Positions 34,330 through 45,212 of a stretch of DNA of 64,000 nt are shown here, in pieces. The position numbers were made by a program, and so were the translations under genes. Every line of letters begins with the position of its first letter. Position 1 is the stretch's first letter. A model generated the notes under the pieces. That model made no database searches, was not told the DNA's origin, and saw only the letters and a list, made by a program, of their open reading frames with translations. Where the stretch lies: the NCBI GenBank assembly GCA_029204225.1, contig CM055107.1:8861472-8925471 (forward strand). The letters run 5' to 3'. The DNA is from Diphasiastrum complanatum (Eukaryota; Streptophyta; Lycopodiopsida; Lycopodiales; Lycopodiaceae).

Positions 34330-36750
34330 CTCTTTTGTGTTCCGTTTGGACTTTGCAAAGCACCGATAACATTTCAAAGAATGATGACAGTAATATTTCA
34401 AGATTTTTTGAGAATTTTTTTTGAAATATTCATTGATGATTTCTGTGTCTTTAGTTTTAGCAATGATTATTTGATAAAGTCAGGCAAACTTTACAGAGAT
34501 GTAGAGAAATTTCAATTTTATTACATCATGAGAAATGTTATTTTAAAATGACGGAAGCATATTATTTGGCCACAGAATATCGAAAAGGGGAATCGAAGTG
34601 GACCAAGACAAGATAAAGATTATTAAAGCTTTACAACCACCAACGAAGTTAAGGGAATTAAGAAGTTTCCTTGGCCATTTGGGATATTATAGAAGATTTA
34701 TTAAAGATTATGCTATGATGGCAACACCTTTGACTAAGCTCCTGAAGAAGGATACCAAATACAATTGGGAGGAAGATTGGCAAAAGACATTCGAGCTTTT
34801 AAAAGTTAAATTAAAATCAACTCCAACTTTATGACCCCTTGATTGGGATCGAAAAGTCCATGTATATGTGGACACGTCTTCTTTTGCTAGCGGAAGTGTG
34901 TTAAGTCAGAAAGATGACACAAAAAGAGATCACCCAATTTATAATATGAGTAGATAGTTATCAGCTTCCGAGAAAAAATATTTAGCAACCGAAAGAGAAA
35001 CGTTAGGCATGATATATTCGGTTAAAAAGTTTCGAGACTATCTTATTCGTTATGCATTCACATTTTATATTGATCATTATGCTATCAAATATTTGGTGAA
35101 TAAAGCAGATTTATCAAGAAGGATAGCACAATGGATTTTACTTCTATCAGAATTCGATTATACAGTCGAAGTTCGACATGAAAAACACCATGCGAATGTA
35201 GATTATCTATCAAGACTCGAAACTTCAGAACAAAGAGAATTGGTTTTTGATAAACTTTCAGATGAGGAGGTGATGCTATTAACAATTGAGAATTCACGAT
35301 ATGTGGATATCGTTGAATACTTATAGACATTACAATATCCAATATGAATGACAAGAGAGGAGAAAAACGTTTTCCAATATCTCCTTATCCCATAATCTCA
35401 AAGATTTTATATAAAATGGAAAATGATGAAGAACTCAGAAGGTGTTTGGAAAAAGACCAAATACAGGAAGTTATTAAATCTTTTTATCTAGAAGATGTCG
35501 AAGGCCATTTTGCAATGAAGAATACAATAAAGAAAATTATGAATGGAAAATATGGGTGGCCAACGATGTATAAAGATGTTCATAAGTTCATTTTGAACTG
35601 TGACCCATGCCAAAGAGTTGGTAAACCAACAGCTTCCAATAATTGGCCTTTAGTTTCGATTTTACCTTTAGCACCATTTGAGAAATGGGGTATCGATTTT
35701 CTGGGGCCAATTAAACAAGCTACAAGACATAAAAAGAATCGATATATAATGGTAGTCATAGATTACTGTACCAAGATGGTATAAGCCGAAGCGACAAAAA
35801 GAAATGATGCAAAGGCGGTTGCGAATTTTCTCTTTGTAAATATAATCACCGAATATAGATGTCCATTGGAATTGGTCAGTGACAAGAGTATTCATTTTAT
35901 TAATCAAACTATTGTCGAGTTGTTAAAGTACTTCATGATCACCCATCAGAGGACAACCCCTTATAATCCTAAAGCTAATGGATTAACAAAAAGAGTCAAT
36001 GGTATACTATGTAAGATTCGAAATAAGATAACCGATTAGCATTCTACTAATTGAAACACTAAAATACCATATGTTCTTTGGGCATATCATAATACTGAAA
36101 AGATAACTACAAAGAAACCTCCATTTTATTTGGTATATGGGATGTATCCAATATGATATACCTACAAATCGAATTCTGGAGTCCGAGAGAGATGAATCCA
36201 ATCAAATGATAAATGAAAGGTTGTATACTAGATCTCGATTAGAGGAAGATCGATATTGTGCTCTATAGGAAACATCTCAAGTATAATTAAAAAAAAAACA
36301 CAATATATGATGATAATCTAAAGAAAACCTTTTTAAACGAAGGAGATCTTGCTTTATTATATGGTAGTCATTAAATGAAATTTCCAGAAAAATTATATAC
36401 AAGGTCAATGAGACCATACAAAGTAATAATAGAAGCATTCAGCAATGGTTTCAATTGGCAGACCTTCAAGATCAAGTACTAGACACAAGGGTGAATGGAG
36501 CCCGAGTGAAGAAGTACAATGAGTCTCTAGAAATGTAAAATTAATTGATTTATTTTTATTATTTTGTGTTTTTAAAGTTATTTTAAATGGTGTCATTGTA
36601 GTTTTGTAAGTGAAAAAAGTCTTGATTTTATGTAAGCAATCTCGATCGATGCTTTTCCAAGAGAATTTTTTAAGATAAATTTTATTTCTCTTACTCATCC
36701 TCTTTATTAGATGAATGAGGACGTTTCCTAATTTGAGGGCGAGGAGAGGG
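34330..36750 (+). mobile_element. Ty3/gypsy pol remnant, 5'-truncated
   Basis: The RT enters at FCVPFGLCKAPITFQRMM (about 34335) and carries FIDD in place of the usual YxDD (about 34430). The RT thumb/connection (LRSFLGHLGYYRRFIKDYA, 34660), RNase H (SASEKKYLATERETLGMIYS) and LSEFDYTVEVRHEKHHANVD follow. The integrase has GHFAMKNTIKKI and CDPCQRVGK from the zinc region, then WGIDFLGPIK, LVSDKSIHF and TPYNPKANGL from the D,D,E core. Stops occur near 34832, 34957, 35323, 35782 and 36037, with frameshifts. A purine tract (GAGGGCGAGGAGAGGG, 36735-36750) marks the likely 3' LTR start. Confidence 0.85.
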
Positions 36751-37250
36751 ATATAATTTTTTTTTGATAGGTTTAATATAGTTTTTATAGAATTTTTTTT
36801 GGAGCATTTAGATCTTGTAAAAAGCCCAAAAATGTTATAAGTCTATTTGATTCTGAGTCTTGGTGGTGATTTTGATATTTGAATGGAATGAGTCTAAACG
36901 AAATTCGATGCTCATATTCGTGGTATCAGAAAATCACTCAAATTGATTCTAACTTGTCGACCCCATTCAAGGTCGATGAATGATTTTAGACCAACCTCAT
37001 TCTGAAATTGGGTCGAACGCTTTTTAGATACCATTGAACAATTATTGTACGAGAGTCATTAATGTCATTTATTTACCATTAGTAATGTGGAAAAGTGTAT
37101 CAAATGATGGACGATTGGTGGGTGACATGTGTCCATTATTTGCCCGATCCAACCTTAATACAAGGTGATCAGATGCGATTACGAAAGGCCCTGCATGTTG
37201 TTATGATTTTCTAGTACAGTGCATCCTGGATAAATGTTAGGCCTGGGGAG
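36751..37250 (+). repeat. Probable 3' LTR fragment of the 34-36 kb gypsy element
   Basis: Follows the purine tract directly (ATATAATTTTTTTTTG). It has no coding content. There is no second copy in the window, and its right limit is set only by the start of the Helitron region. Confidence 0.35.
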
Positions 37251-37353
37251 TAGGATAAAGAATGCAAATATTAATTATGGAGGGAATCAAAGACAAAACA
37301 TTTATAGAGGTAACATATATAGAGAGAGTTCTGTGTAGCTTGTTTTTTGTTGT

Positions 37354-37734
37354 TCATAGCAAAGGCAAAATTGGTCTATTGAAATTAGCCATAGAACAAG
37401 GGTTCTCGAATTTTGCAAGATTGTTTGGTAATTTGAAAGCAAAATATGAGGGATGATGGTTGGACCAATATGTTTCTGTGGTTTGACATTCGCAAGGACA
37501 CAATGAAGTGTTTGTCCATATTTGGTCTATTTGAGTTCCATAGTTGGTTGTTGGTTCAGTGCATGCAATTCGGAATTTGTAAGATGACAATAATTTGTTG
37601 AGTGTTTGGAAAGAGGTGGTGTTACCTAACGCATTTATATTAAAGTCGCCCAATATTACAGATGGAGTATTGATTGCCAAGGCAAGGTATGGAATGAAAG
37701 TTTTGTTCAAAGTACTTTTCAGGATTTCTTTCAT
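37354..37734 (-). pseudogene. Helentron EEP endonuclease, C-terminal part
   Basis: This frame contains SVILGDFNINALGN, TTNYGTQIDQIWT and YWSNHHPSYFAFKL. They correspond to the GDFN, D-x-I/W and SDH metal-binding/catalytic motifs of the endonuclease/exonuclease/phosphatase fold. In the last motif SDH is SNH. It is in a different frame from the helicase ORF, with the region between LQET and GDFN clearly shorter than usual, indicating a deletion plus frameshift. Confidence 0.7.
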
Positions 37735-39370
37735 ATGTTTCTTGTAAGCATAGTATGTGAGATGCCATAAGATTGTAATCTGCTATGATGTTTTTGTGAT
37801 GTGCATGTAATGATCTAGTGTTGAGTGTTTGTATTATTAGATGTGTTTTTGCTTTGTTTTGTATGTTTGGAATAGTGGTGCACAAATGTGCAGTCGTCAG
37901 TAAATGGTGCATTTCTGCATGTATGTCACGATGAATGTGAAAATGTCCATTTCTTAGCGGTTGTAACAAAGAAAGGTTCTGTTTTTCTTTGATTCTAGAT
38001 AGTGCAGTATATGTCAGCCCATGTTGTGTAATTCCAGTGGGATCAAATGCCATCTTGTCAAGAGTGAGTCCTTGTGCTCGGTGTATTGTACGTGCTATAG
38101 TTGCTTGGATTGGGAATTGTTTTCGAGTGAATTTATTGTTGATGTTTGGTCCGATTTGAGTTTCTTTCACAATTTGATATATTGGTGTCCATGTATGCTC
38201 AATATTTTCTGTGTACAAATGTCCGAGCCTGTGTCTTGTGCATTTTTCGATTTTCATGTTTGTAAATTGTACCCATATGACAGGTTCGTTACATTGTAGC
38301 ATTGCATTTTCGAATATGCCTTCTGCACCGTTCACAAGACCGTCTTCAATGTCATAATTTCCAGCACATAATTCAACTACGATTCCTTTTTTTATTTTAA
38401 TTTGCTCATGCAAACCACTCATGAAAGCAAGATCATTTTGCAATGAGTGTCTTGATCGTAATGCAGTAGTTGTGAAGTCTTTTGCAAGAAGGATGTATTC
38501 CATTCCTTTGGTTTGTTCAAAAACATGATTGTTATGTCTATTTGTGAATTCATTCTTGAAAAATAGATGGGGTATATTTAGTGGAATTGGATTATGATAA
38601 AAACATTGATAATTAATTTGTTCTATGTCATTGCTTGTGTGTGTTCCATTCCTGTTAAGGATCGCGACAAACAGGTGGTCCTTTTGTTGCATTACTTGTT
38701 TTAGTTCATAGCATTGGATTTTATCTTGCCAAAAGTTGGGTGCAAGTGATTCGATACTATGGGTTTCATGTTGGAAGACCCACAAGTCACACACTGGACC
38801 TACTTGGTAAAGGTCACCAGTAATGATAACGTCTAGGTTTCCAAAAAACGAATCATGTCTATGTTTTATTTGTCGTAAGCGTTGATCAGCTTGGCAAAAC
38901 AATCGGTTTCCAACCAAGGATATCTCATCAATGACAAGCAGTTGTAGATGTTCATATGCTTTTGTCAATGTGTCTAATCTATCACAAGGCAATGGTGCCA
39001 TATGTTTTGTGTTTATTGGTATATTCAATGCAGAATGCAAAGTAGTCCCATCTATGTTAAATGCAGCTTTTCCTGTGAAGGCAGTTAGAAGGACTTTTGG
39101 TTTCCCCAGGATGATACCTATAAGACGATTGTAATGTCGTATTAGTCCTTGGACAATTATTTGTGTTGTGAAGGTCTTGCCAGTTCCGGCCCCTCCTGTT
39201 AGGAAAAGATGCAAAGGTTTTGTTGGATTCAGTCTTTTTCTATGCATGCATTCATAGAAGATGTGCATTTGTTCTTGGTTCATTTTTTGGAGTTGTGCAT
39301 AATAGGTTTCATTTGGAAGTATTTCAAGGTTTGGTTGTATTGTAAGGATTAATTTTGCATGTGAAGGCAT
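37640..39370 (-). CDS. Pif1-like helicase with start of EEP endonuclease domain (Helentron)
   Basis: A 576-codon uninterrupted frame. Near the N-terminus are LHLFLTGGAGTGKTFTTQ (Walker A), then LLTAFTGKAAFNIDGTTLHS, LLVIDEISLV (Walker B) and VIITGDLYQVGPV (motif III). The C-terminal helicase motifs are TIARTIHRAQGLTLDKM and TYTALSRIKEKQNLSLL. This is the SF1B Pif1 family, which unwinds DNA 5' to 3' during rolling-circle transposition. After about residue 520 an EEP domain begins (TLNTRSLHAHHKNI, HILCLQETYE). The listed start is an ATG; in the intact element the helicase is probably fused to the upstream Rep, with the break near 39380. Confidence 0.88.
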   Translation of the reverse strand: MPSHAKLILTIQPNLEILPNETYYAQLQKMNQEQMHIFYECMHRKRLNPTKPLHLFLTGGAGTGKTFTTQIIVQGLIRHYNRLIGIILGKPKVLLTAFTGKAAFNIDGTTLHSALNIPINTKHMAPLPCDRLDTLTKAYEHLQLLVIDEISLVGNRLFCQADQRLRQIKHRHDSFFGNLDVIITGDLYQVGPVCDLWVFQHETHSIESLAPNFWQDKIQCYELKQVMQQKDHLFVAILNRNGTHTSNDIEQINYQCFYHNPIPLNIPHLFFKNEFTNRHNNHVFEQTKGMEYILLAKDFTTTALRSRHSLQNDLAFMSGLHEQIKIKKGIVVELCAGNYDIEDGLVNGAEGIFENAMLQCNEPVIWVQFTNMKIEKCTRHRLGHLYTENIEHTWTPIYQIVKETQIGPNINNKFTRKQFPIQATIARTIHRAQGLTLDKMAFDPTGITQHGLTYTALSRIKEKQNLSLLQPLRNGHFHIHRDIHAEMHHLLTTAHLCTTIPNIQNKAKTHLIIQTLNTRSLHAHHKNIIADYNLMASHILCLQETYERNPEKYFEQNFHSIPCLGNQYSICNIGRL

Positions 39371-39384
39371 TTTTTGTGTGGTAG

Positions 39385-40700
39385 CTACATATCTTTTTGC
39401 AGATCATATTGTTCAATTGATATCTCAGTTCTTTCTATAGTGTTGAAGTTGTATTGGGTTGTATCTTTATTGGGTATAGTATTTAGTTCTATTTGATCCC
39501 AAACATCTTCATTTGTAGTTGGGTTTTCAAATAGATGCTTATAGTTTCTAGAATTTCTTTGAATTTTCTTTTGAAGTCTGACGTAAGTTTGTTGCCAAGT
39601 TTCTTTTTCAAGTTGGATGGTTGTTTTCGATGTTCGGAATGGCACATATAACATTATTTGTTCTCTGTAGTAGTTATCAGAGTCTCTATGTTTGTTGAAT
39701 TTGACATGGCGTATGATAGAATCTTTTTTTGTACGGGTGAATTTACTATTCGTTATCTTGTACTTTGATGCGATATCACCTAAACATAAATCTTCTAAAT
39801 TTGTTGGTCTGTTATTGTATTTGTCTATGATAGATGCGCTTTGTACCTCTATAGATTCAGGATCCATGTTTTGTAAAACATGTTTTGGTTTCAAAACAAA
39901 TGTGCGATTACCTTTTGTTAATGAATATAACTTTTCTCGAGAGGTGTTGCAATGGAATCGATAGCGTAATGAAAGCTGCCAATTGAGCTGGCATTTGTTG
40001 TGCATTCAAAAATGTGTTTCCTAGTTTCCTTATTCGATCACAGTCATTGGTAGGAATTTGTATATTATTTTTTATAATTTCATGTAGAGCCGCAGTTATT
40101 GTATTATCCATTTTTGTCAAATATGATGTACAATAACTTGCAGCAGTGTATGGTTTTAAGATATATTGCATATTGGTGTTGGCTTGCCATAGCCATGCAA
40201 GTGTTTGATTAAAATTGTTTGTTCTAATGTCTCGAGATTCGCATTTTAAAAACATTGTTGGTTGTTGAATTGTTGATGATTGCATGTAAGTAGGTTTGTT
40301 CATTCAATTGAAGTAGTGTTAGAAATTCGTCAAATGACATATCCATTCCTAGTCTCATATGTTGCAAGTGTTTGTTTATCGAATGTGATATGTCTTGTAA
40401 CGCTTTAAATTCTTTTGCAATTTGTTCTTGTAAAGGCATCAATATAATTGTTTTTCTCATGGGAGGTTTTGGAAAGTGGAATCGACAAATAGAATGACCC
40501 TTTTTTTTGCAAGTACTACGATGTTTGTGTGTTTGTATATCTCGCATGTTTTCAGGCAAGCTTGTTTTGTCACATGTAATATATGTGTCAATGTAAGTTG
40601 TAATTTCATTTACAGAACCTGTGTACAACGAAGGACTATCTTTTATCCACAAAAGTGCATGATCATGCTCACTACCTTTATGCTAGAATTCAGTTACAAG
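39385..40700 (-). pseudogene. Helentron Rep (HUH endonuclease) region, frameshifted
   Basis: Overlapping minus frames 40652-40224, 40303-39908 and 40005-39385 form one degraded Rep. The HUH site reads GSEHDHALLWIKDSP (about 40665-40620): the middle, normally hydrophobic, residue is Asp. A TAG lies just upstream where Gln is likely. CRFHFPKP and the tyrosine motif ASYCTSYLTKMDN (about 40125) follow, with two Tyr four residues apart and a Lys, as in Helitron Rep proteins. The C-terminal frame (39385-40005) contains LEDLCLGDIASKYK and EQIMLYVPFR, a region that links Rep and helicase. Confidence 0.75.
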
Positions 40701-40867
40701 CGACATGGAATTCTTGGACATCCAACAAAAGCTTTTGAAATGCCAAATCATGGATTGCTGCAAAATTTGTATAAGGTTGCACATTAAGTCGAATCAACCC
40801 ATTCCTGAGTGTGCCTTGAACATATTTAGCATTGTGATAACTGGACGACCTTGTCGGAAAACTTTTT

Positions 40868-41426
40868 CTAGTTCAAAATATTGAGCACGAGTTGCTTCCC
40901 AAAATGAAACCTACCAAAGCCATGTGCATGTTTTAAAAACAGCAAATCCGAACAACAAAATTTGTGGGAAATACAAAAACTTAGCATAGGAACTTTCATG
41001 AGATTAACAACTAACCGTTTGAATGTCATTTGTCGTTTTGCCATCTGCAACTTGTATATCATATCTTTCCATTTGGAAGCCTTCCGCCTGGCCAAGTATG
41101 CCTATAACAGCAACCGCTATTGTAAACGTGCAATAATTTGCCTTTTATCGTTTGTCGGTACCTTTTTTCCGCATTCGGAGGCTTCGGATCTTGTCAGTAG
41201 GCATGAAATTCGCAATGACATCAAACGGTTGGATTTGTGTCACAACAGAGCTGTGTTCTATACGCAGTACGTATTTGGCATCGCCATAATTGTAATCAGT
41301 TTTCAGGACAATGGCAGAGTTCTCAAAGTGTAAATACGATCCAATTTGAACTTTTGCTGCATGTTTATTTGCAACAGAACCGGACATCATAACTGTCACG
41401 GTCAACATGCCAACGCGATCGGTCAT
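40868..41426 (-). pseudogene. Helentron N-terminal region
   Basis: Two minus frames (41426-41145 and 41095-40868) precede the Rep. The second contains KWKDMIYKLQMAKRQMTFKR and KHAHGFGRFHF; the first contains YVLRIEHSSVVTQIQPFDVI. They are probably the N-terminal domain of the same polyprotein, but I can assign no enzymatic role. A frame change separates them. Confidence 0.5.
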
Positions 41427-41819
41427 GTCACACCTGAGATATTGTCATGTTTGTCCTGGTTTTTTGTTCCCACAATCGTAGTTGCCATACCTGGACAGAA
41501 TAATCCCTTCAAAGGCACAGTTCGTCCAAATTGGGCAAACATCATTTACAGCTAAAATGTCGGTTTGAGGCCTTTTTGACATGTGTAATTATGTTACATG
41601 AAAGGAAACATTATTATCTAAGCAATAAATAGTAGAAGCAATAAAACAGTATTAGAAAATACATTATGCAACTAACTTTAAGGAAGTCAAAATCAGGACT
41701 TGATTTTATTAGTCATAACAGAAAGTGATCCCTATAGGTTATTGCAAATTAAAATACCGAAATAACAGAAAGTGATCCCAATACGTAATTGCAAATTGGA
41801 ATTGTCAAGTACGAATTGG

Positions 41820-41996
41820 CAAATGACGAATCCCTCAAGGAAAGTATTGAATAGATGCGCCATTGCGCGTGTTTGTGTAATTGTATATTGTTCGCAATGA
41901 ATAATTGCAAGATGGAATACTGAAATTGTCAAATATCGATCAGTAGATCATGAATCCCTCAAGGACATTATTGAATAGATGCGCGATTGCGCATAT
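41820..41996. repeat. Duplicated hairpin unit beside the Helentron
   Basis: Two copies about 126 bp apart share AATCCCTCAAGGA, then TATTGAATAGATGCGC, ATTGCGC (41827-41869 and 41952-41995). The core forms a hairpin: ATGCGC, loop GATT, GCGCAT in the right copy and a near-match (TGCGC/GCGCG) in the left. They lie upstream of the Helentron 5' coding end. Confidence 0.7.
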
Positions 41997-41999
41997 AAA

Positions 42000-42710
42000 A
42001 TACCTGCATTTGTCAATGTCGTTTGCTCATCACTTTGGTATTCCATTTCTTTTTCGACTGTTATGGTAATGAAACTAGAACCTGCAATGATGAACCCAAA
42101 ATAGGAATATGGAACAAGCAAAAGTTACAAACGATCATGACAAATTTGAAATTGCTTAATACATTGAATGTGAGCTATACATGAAATCATAGGCGAACAC
42201 TAAAACAGTGCCGAAACTCAGCCAATCCTCTATGAACAAATACGAAACCATATTAGCGATAGTTTACTAACGCGCACATGGAACTTTATCGAACCATAAT
42301 TTTCGTACAACACCCTATAAAGGCAATGGTTGTTTTAACAAACATGCATATGATGTGCTGTAATTAAGAACATCAAAATCTAGAACTGGAGCAGGGCAAG
42401 AAACAAGGATGCTCAAATAACCCGAAATCCATGTACTTGTAAATGATCAAGTCTAAGATGGTAACACAGGTTACATCTCAAAAGCTGCTTCTATGACATT
42501 GTAAGCCCTCAATTGATCACTACATAAACCATTTTCACATTCAAACACAATAGATGCGTAACGTTATGTCCATGACATATATGTAGAATCGTAGTTAGTG
42601 TCTATTTCATAAGCATGTGGAAATCATTCATAAAATGGGTACAGAAACGATGCCCCTTGCTCATATCGCTCTCTCTCTCTTTCCCTCTCGGGGTTTTTGT
42701 GAAGTAAGAT
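42000..42710. other. Intergenic stretch
   Basis: No coding region or repeat is recognisable except a short CT run (42668-42680). Confidence 0.4.
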
Positions 42711-42764
42711 GTGAAGAATTGCCAAAAATTGGCAAATCTAGCTTGATCAAAAAACCATGTAGAA

Positions 42765-43302
42765 TAGTGTAAATTGTGTACACAAGTGGGTCCCACACAT
42801 GTGAGGCCATGATGCCACATGGGAAACCCATCCTAATGTAGGTTAGGTCAAGTCAAGAGATTTGGTCATGTCTATTTGGTGGTCATCCCTACTTTATAGG
42901 ACCTACACCTAAGTTTAAGGTGAAAATTTGACCAACTAGCTACCTACCAAGCATAACTCTAGGAAATAGACTAGGGTTTCATTTTAGGTCAAGGAGAGTG
43001 AGTTAACTTCCTTATTACATGCTGGAAATCCACCTAACTTCAAGAAGGAAGTCGAATTTGCTATGTATTCCCTCTCTCCATAGTGAGAAGATAGAAAATT
43101 TTTGGAGCTCATTGGCAATCTCAAGCTAGTTCACTATGTACATTGAGTTTTTGTGATCCAAATGAAACCAAATCAATTTCTACTTGTTTCTTAGGTTGAA
43201 GGCCGTACTATAGCCTGTAGTACACACGTGTGGGCTCGGATTTCAATGTTTATCAATGCTTTTGATTGTTAATGCTTGTTGTTTGTCAAATTGCCAATCT
43301 AG
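42765..43302 (+). repeat. 538-bp direct repeat, left copy
   Basis: Identical in length to 44675-45212 with three substitutions visible (about 99.4% identity) and a constant offset of 1910 bp. It starts TAGTGTAAATTGTG and ends TTGCCAATCTAG. It could be one of two LTRs of a short element, but no primer-binding site or target duplication is evident. Confidence 0.9.
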
Positions 43303-44266
43303 GTGTAGGATAGATGGTGTTGGCACCATCTCTTTGTGTCTAGAATCCTCAAAATGCATGGATCTAGAAAATGTCCTTTATGTACCATCAATCACCAAGA
43401 ATATGCTTAGTGTTGGTCTACTCTTAGAAAGTGGTTTGGATGTCCACTTTAAGCATGGTGTTTGCTTCATCTTGAAGAATGATGTTTGTTTTGCAAAGGG
43501 ATTTAAACATGGAAGATTGTTTAAGTTGGAAGCTAGTGTTGCTTTTAAAAGAATGAGCTTGGCAAAGGAGGAGATCACTCAAGAGGAGATCTTGGCAAAG
43601 TGTGATCTTGCTTGCATTGAGGAGGAGCATCAAAAGGAGGAAGATTTTGAGGATCAACCTCAAAGCATGAGAGTTCCAAGGGAGTCCTCAATGACAATGT
43701 CTGAGTCATCAAATTGCATGCAAATTGTCCATTCAAGTGTGCATCTTGCAAGGGTGGTGAGCATTGGAGAGTCTACTATCTTTGAATACTTTTTGGAAAG
43801 TATTAGTAGACATGAGGTGACTTGTTTCTTACCTTTAAGATTCATGGTGTTTATTACTTTGTATGACAAGACAATGAAATGGGATGCTTTGAAATCTACA
43901 TTTGTTGTCGATAAAGCAACTTCATTGGATAACTATTTTTGTAATAGTTTGAATAGTGTCATAAAAGATGAAACATCATTTGTATTGGAAATCTTTGGGT
44001 CCACATGCTTTGAGCATGATCATTCCAATGTAAGGACCAAAGATTATCCTATTTCAATGATAGGAATAATGGTAGTGTTTTTCTCTTCAAGTAGAGATTG
44101 TAGAATCTACTTGTTTTCAACCAAAGAATTTGTCAATGGTGGAAATGTGATCTTTCAAGAGTGGAAGATTTGTAAACTTGAAGAAGCACCTTTGGATCAA
44201 CACCTTATTCAATTCATTGATGGTTTGGAGTCAAGTCAAGTGGAGGAGCAAACTCAAGAACCTTGA
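43256..44266 (+). CDS. Copia-derived ORF of 336 codons between direct repeats
   Basis: An uninterrupted frame from ATG 43256. After about 20 residues encoded by the end of the direct repeat it resembles the copia protease end and pre-integrase domain (GVGTISLCLES, LENVLYVPSITKNMLSVGLL, FKHGRLFKLEAS). A Glu-rich segment follows. Near residues 245-305 a degenerate integrase C-terminal segment appears (LEIFGSTCFEHDH, then VFFSSSRDCRIYLF and NGGNVIFQEWK). The protease active site, integrase catalytic core and RT are absent. Remaining open over 1 kb while every neighbouring copia is broken is unusual. A recently made deletion derivative or a co-opted ORF are alternatives. Confidence 0.6.
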   Translation: MLLIVNACCLSNCQSRCRIDGVGTISLCLESSKCMDLENVLYVPSITKNMLSVGLLLESGLDVHFKHGVCFILKNDVCFAKGFKHGRLFKLEASVAFKRMSLAKEEITQEEILAKCDLACIEEEHQKEEDFEDQPQSMRVPRESSMTMSESSNCMQIVHSSVHLARVVSIGESTIFEYFLESISRHEVTCFLPLRFMVFITLYDKTMKWDALKSTFVVDKATSLDNYFCNSLNSVIKDETSFVLEIFGSTCFEHDHSNVRTKDYPISMIGIMVVFFSSSRDCRIYLFSTKEFVNGGNVIFQEWKICKLEEAPLDQHLIQFIDGLESSQVEEQTQEP

Positions 44267-44674
44267 GTATCAAGATGGAGCCATCTAGGCTCAATCATAT
44301 GGATCAAGCAAGACAAGTTGTCTTTGGCAACATTATTTATGCACTTAATATTCTACATGGTTTTTGATCAAGCTAGATTTGCCAATTTTTGGCAATTCTT
44401 CACACTCCTCCTCAAATTTAGCTTGATCTATTTACAACTCTCTTGATAGATCAATGAGAGCTTTTAGAATTGTCTAAAAAATCCAGCTACAAACAAGGGA
44501 CTTTTGAGACTCCAATAGAGAATGATGTCCATGAAGGATCTTTCACCACCTCTTAGAGGATCCCTTACAAGATGTTCCATAAATGTGTCTATATACATGT
44601 AGCACACTTCAAAACTAAACATCATGCCAAGCCATGGATTCCAAGACATTTTGTGCACTTGAAGATACATCAAT

Positions 44675-45212
44675 TAGTGTAAATTGTGTACACAAGTGGG
44701 TCCCACACATGTGAGGCCATGATGCCACATGGGAAACCCATCCTAATGTAGGTTAGGTCAAGTCAAGAGAGTTGGTCATGTCTATTTGGTGGTCATCCCT
44801 ACTTTATAGGACCTACACCTAAGTTTAAGGTGAAAATTTGACCAACTAGCTACCTACCAAGCATAACTCTAGGAAATAGACTAGGGTTTCATTTTAGGTC
44901 AAGGAGAGTGAGTTAACTTCCTTATTACATGCTGGAAATCCACCTAACTTCAAGAAGGAAGTCGAATTTGCTATGTATTCCCTCTCTCCATAGTGAGAAG
45001 ATAGAAAATTTTTGGAGCTCATTGGCAATCTCAAGCTAGTTCACTATGTACATTGAGTTTTTGTGATCCAAATGAAACCAAATCAATTTCTACTTGTTTC
45101 TCAGGTTGAAGGCCGTACTATAGCCTGTAGTACACACATGTGGGCTCGGATTTCAATGTTTATCAATGCTTTTGATTGTTAATGCTTGTTGTTTGTCAAA
45201 TTGCCAATCTAG
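44675..45212 (+). repeat. 538-bp direct repeat, right copy
   Basis: Partner of 42765-43302. Similarity continues weakly past 45212 after a deletion (the word TTTGTGTCTAG occurs in both copies downstream), which favours a 1910 bp tandem duplication over a clean LTR pair. Confidence 0.9.

Larger units (their letters stand above)
37262..41430 (-). mobile_element. Helitron of the Helentron/Helitron2 type (minus strand)
   Basis: The minus-strand blocks read in order: an N-terminal region (41426-40868), a Rep/HUH region (about 40700-39385), a Pif1-like helicase (39370 onward) and an endonuclease-like C-terminus (to 37354). The Rep-helicase combination defines Helitrons, and a C-terminal EEP (AP-endonuclease-like) domain is typical of Helentron/Helitron2 elements. 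Termini were not identified: I could not find a convincing terminal inverted repeat or 3' hairpin. The helicase frame is long and intact, so decay is recent or moderate. Confidence 0.8.
42711..44403. repeat. Inverted repeat arms of ~54 bp
   Basis: 42711-42765 (GTGAAGAATTGCC to ACCATGTAGAAT) is the reverse complement of 44350-44403 with one length difference in an A/T run. The arms flank the first direct repeat and the 336-codon ORF. Confidence 0.85.

Noticed and set aside
41700-42000. CRISPR-like spaced repeats near the Helentron
   Set aside because: Only two copies, a hairpin core and a eukaryotic context; not a CRISPR array.
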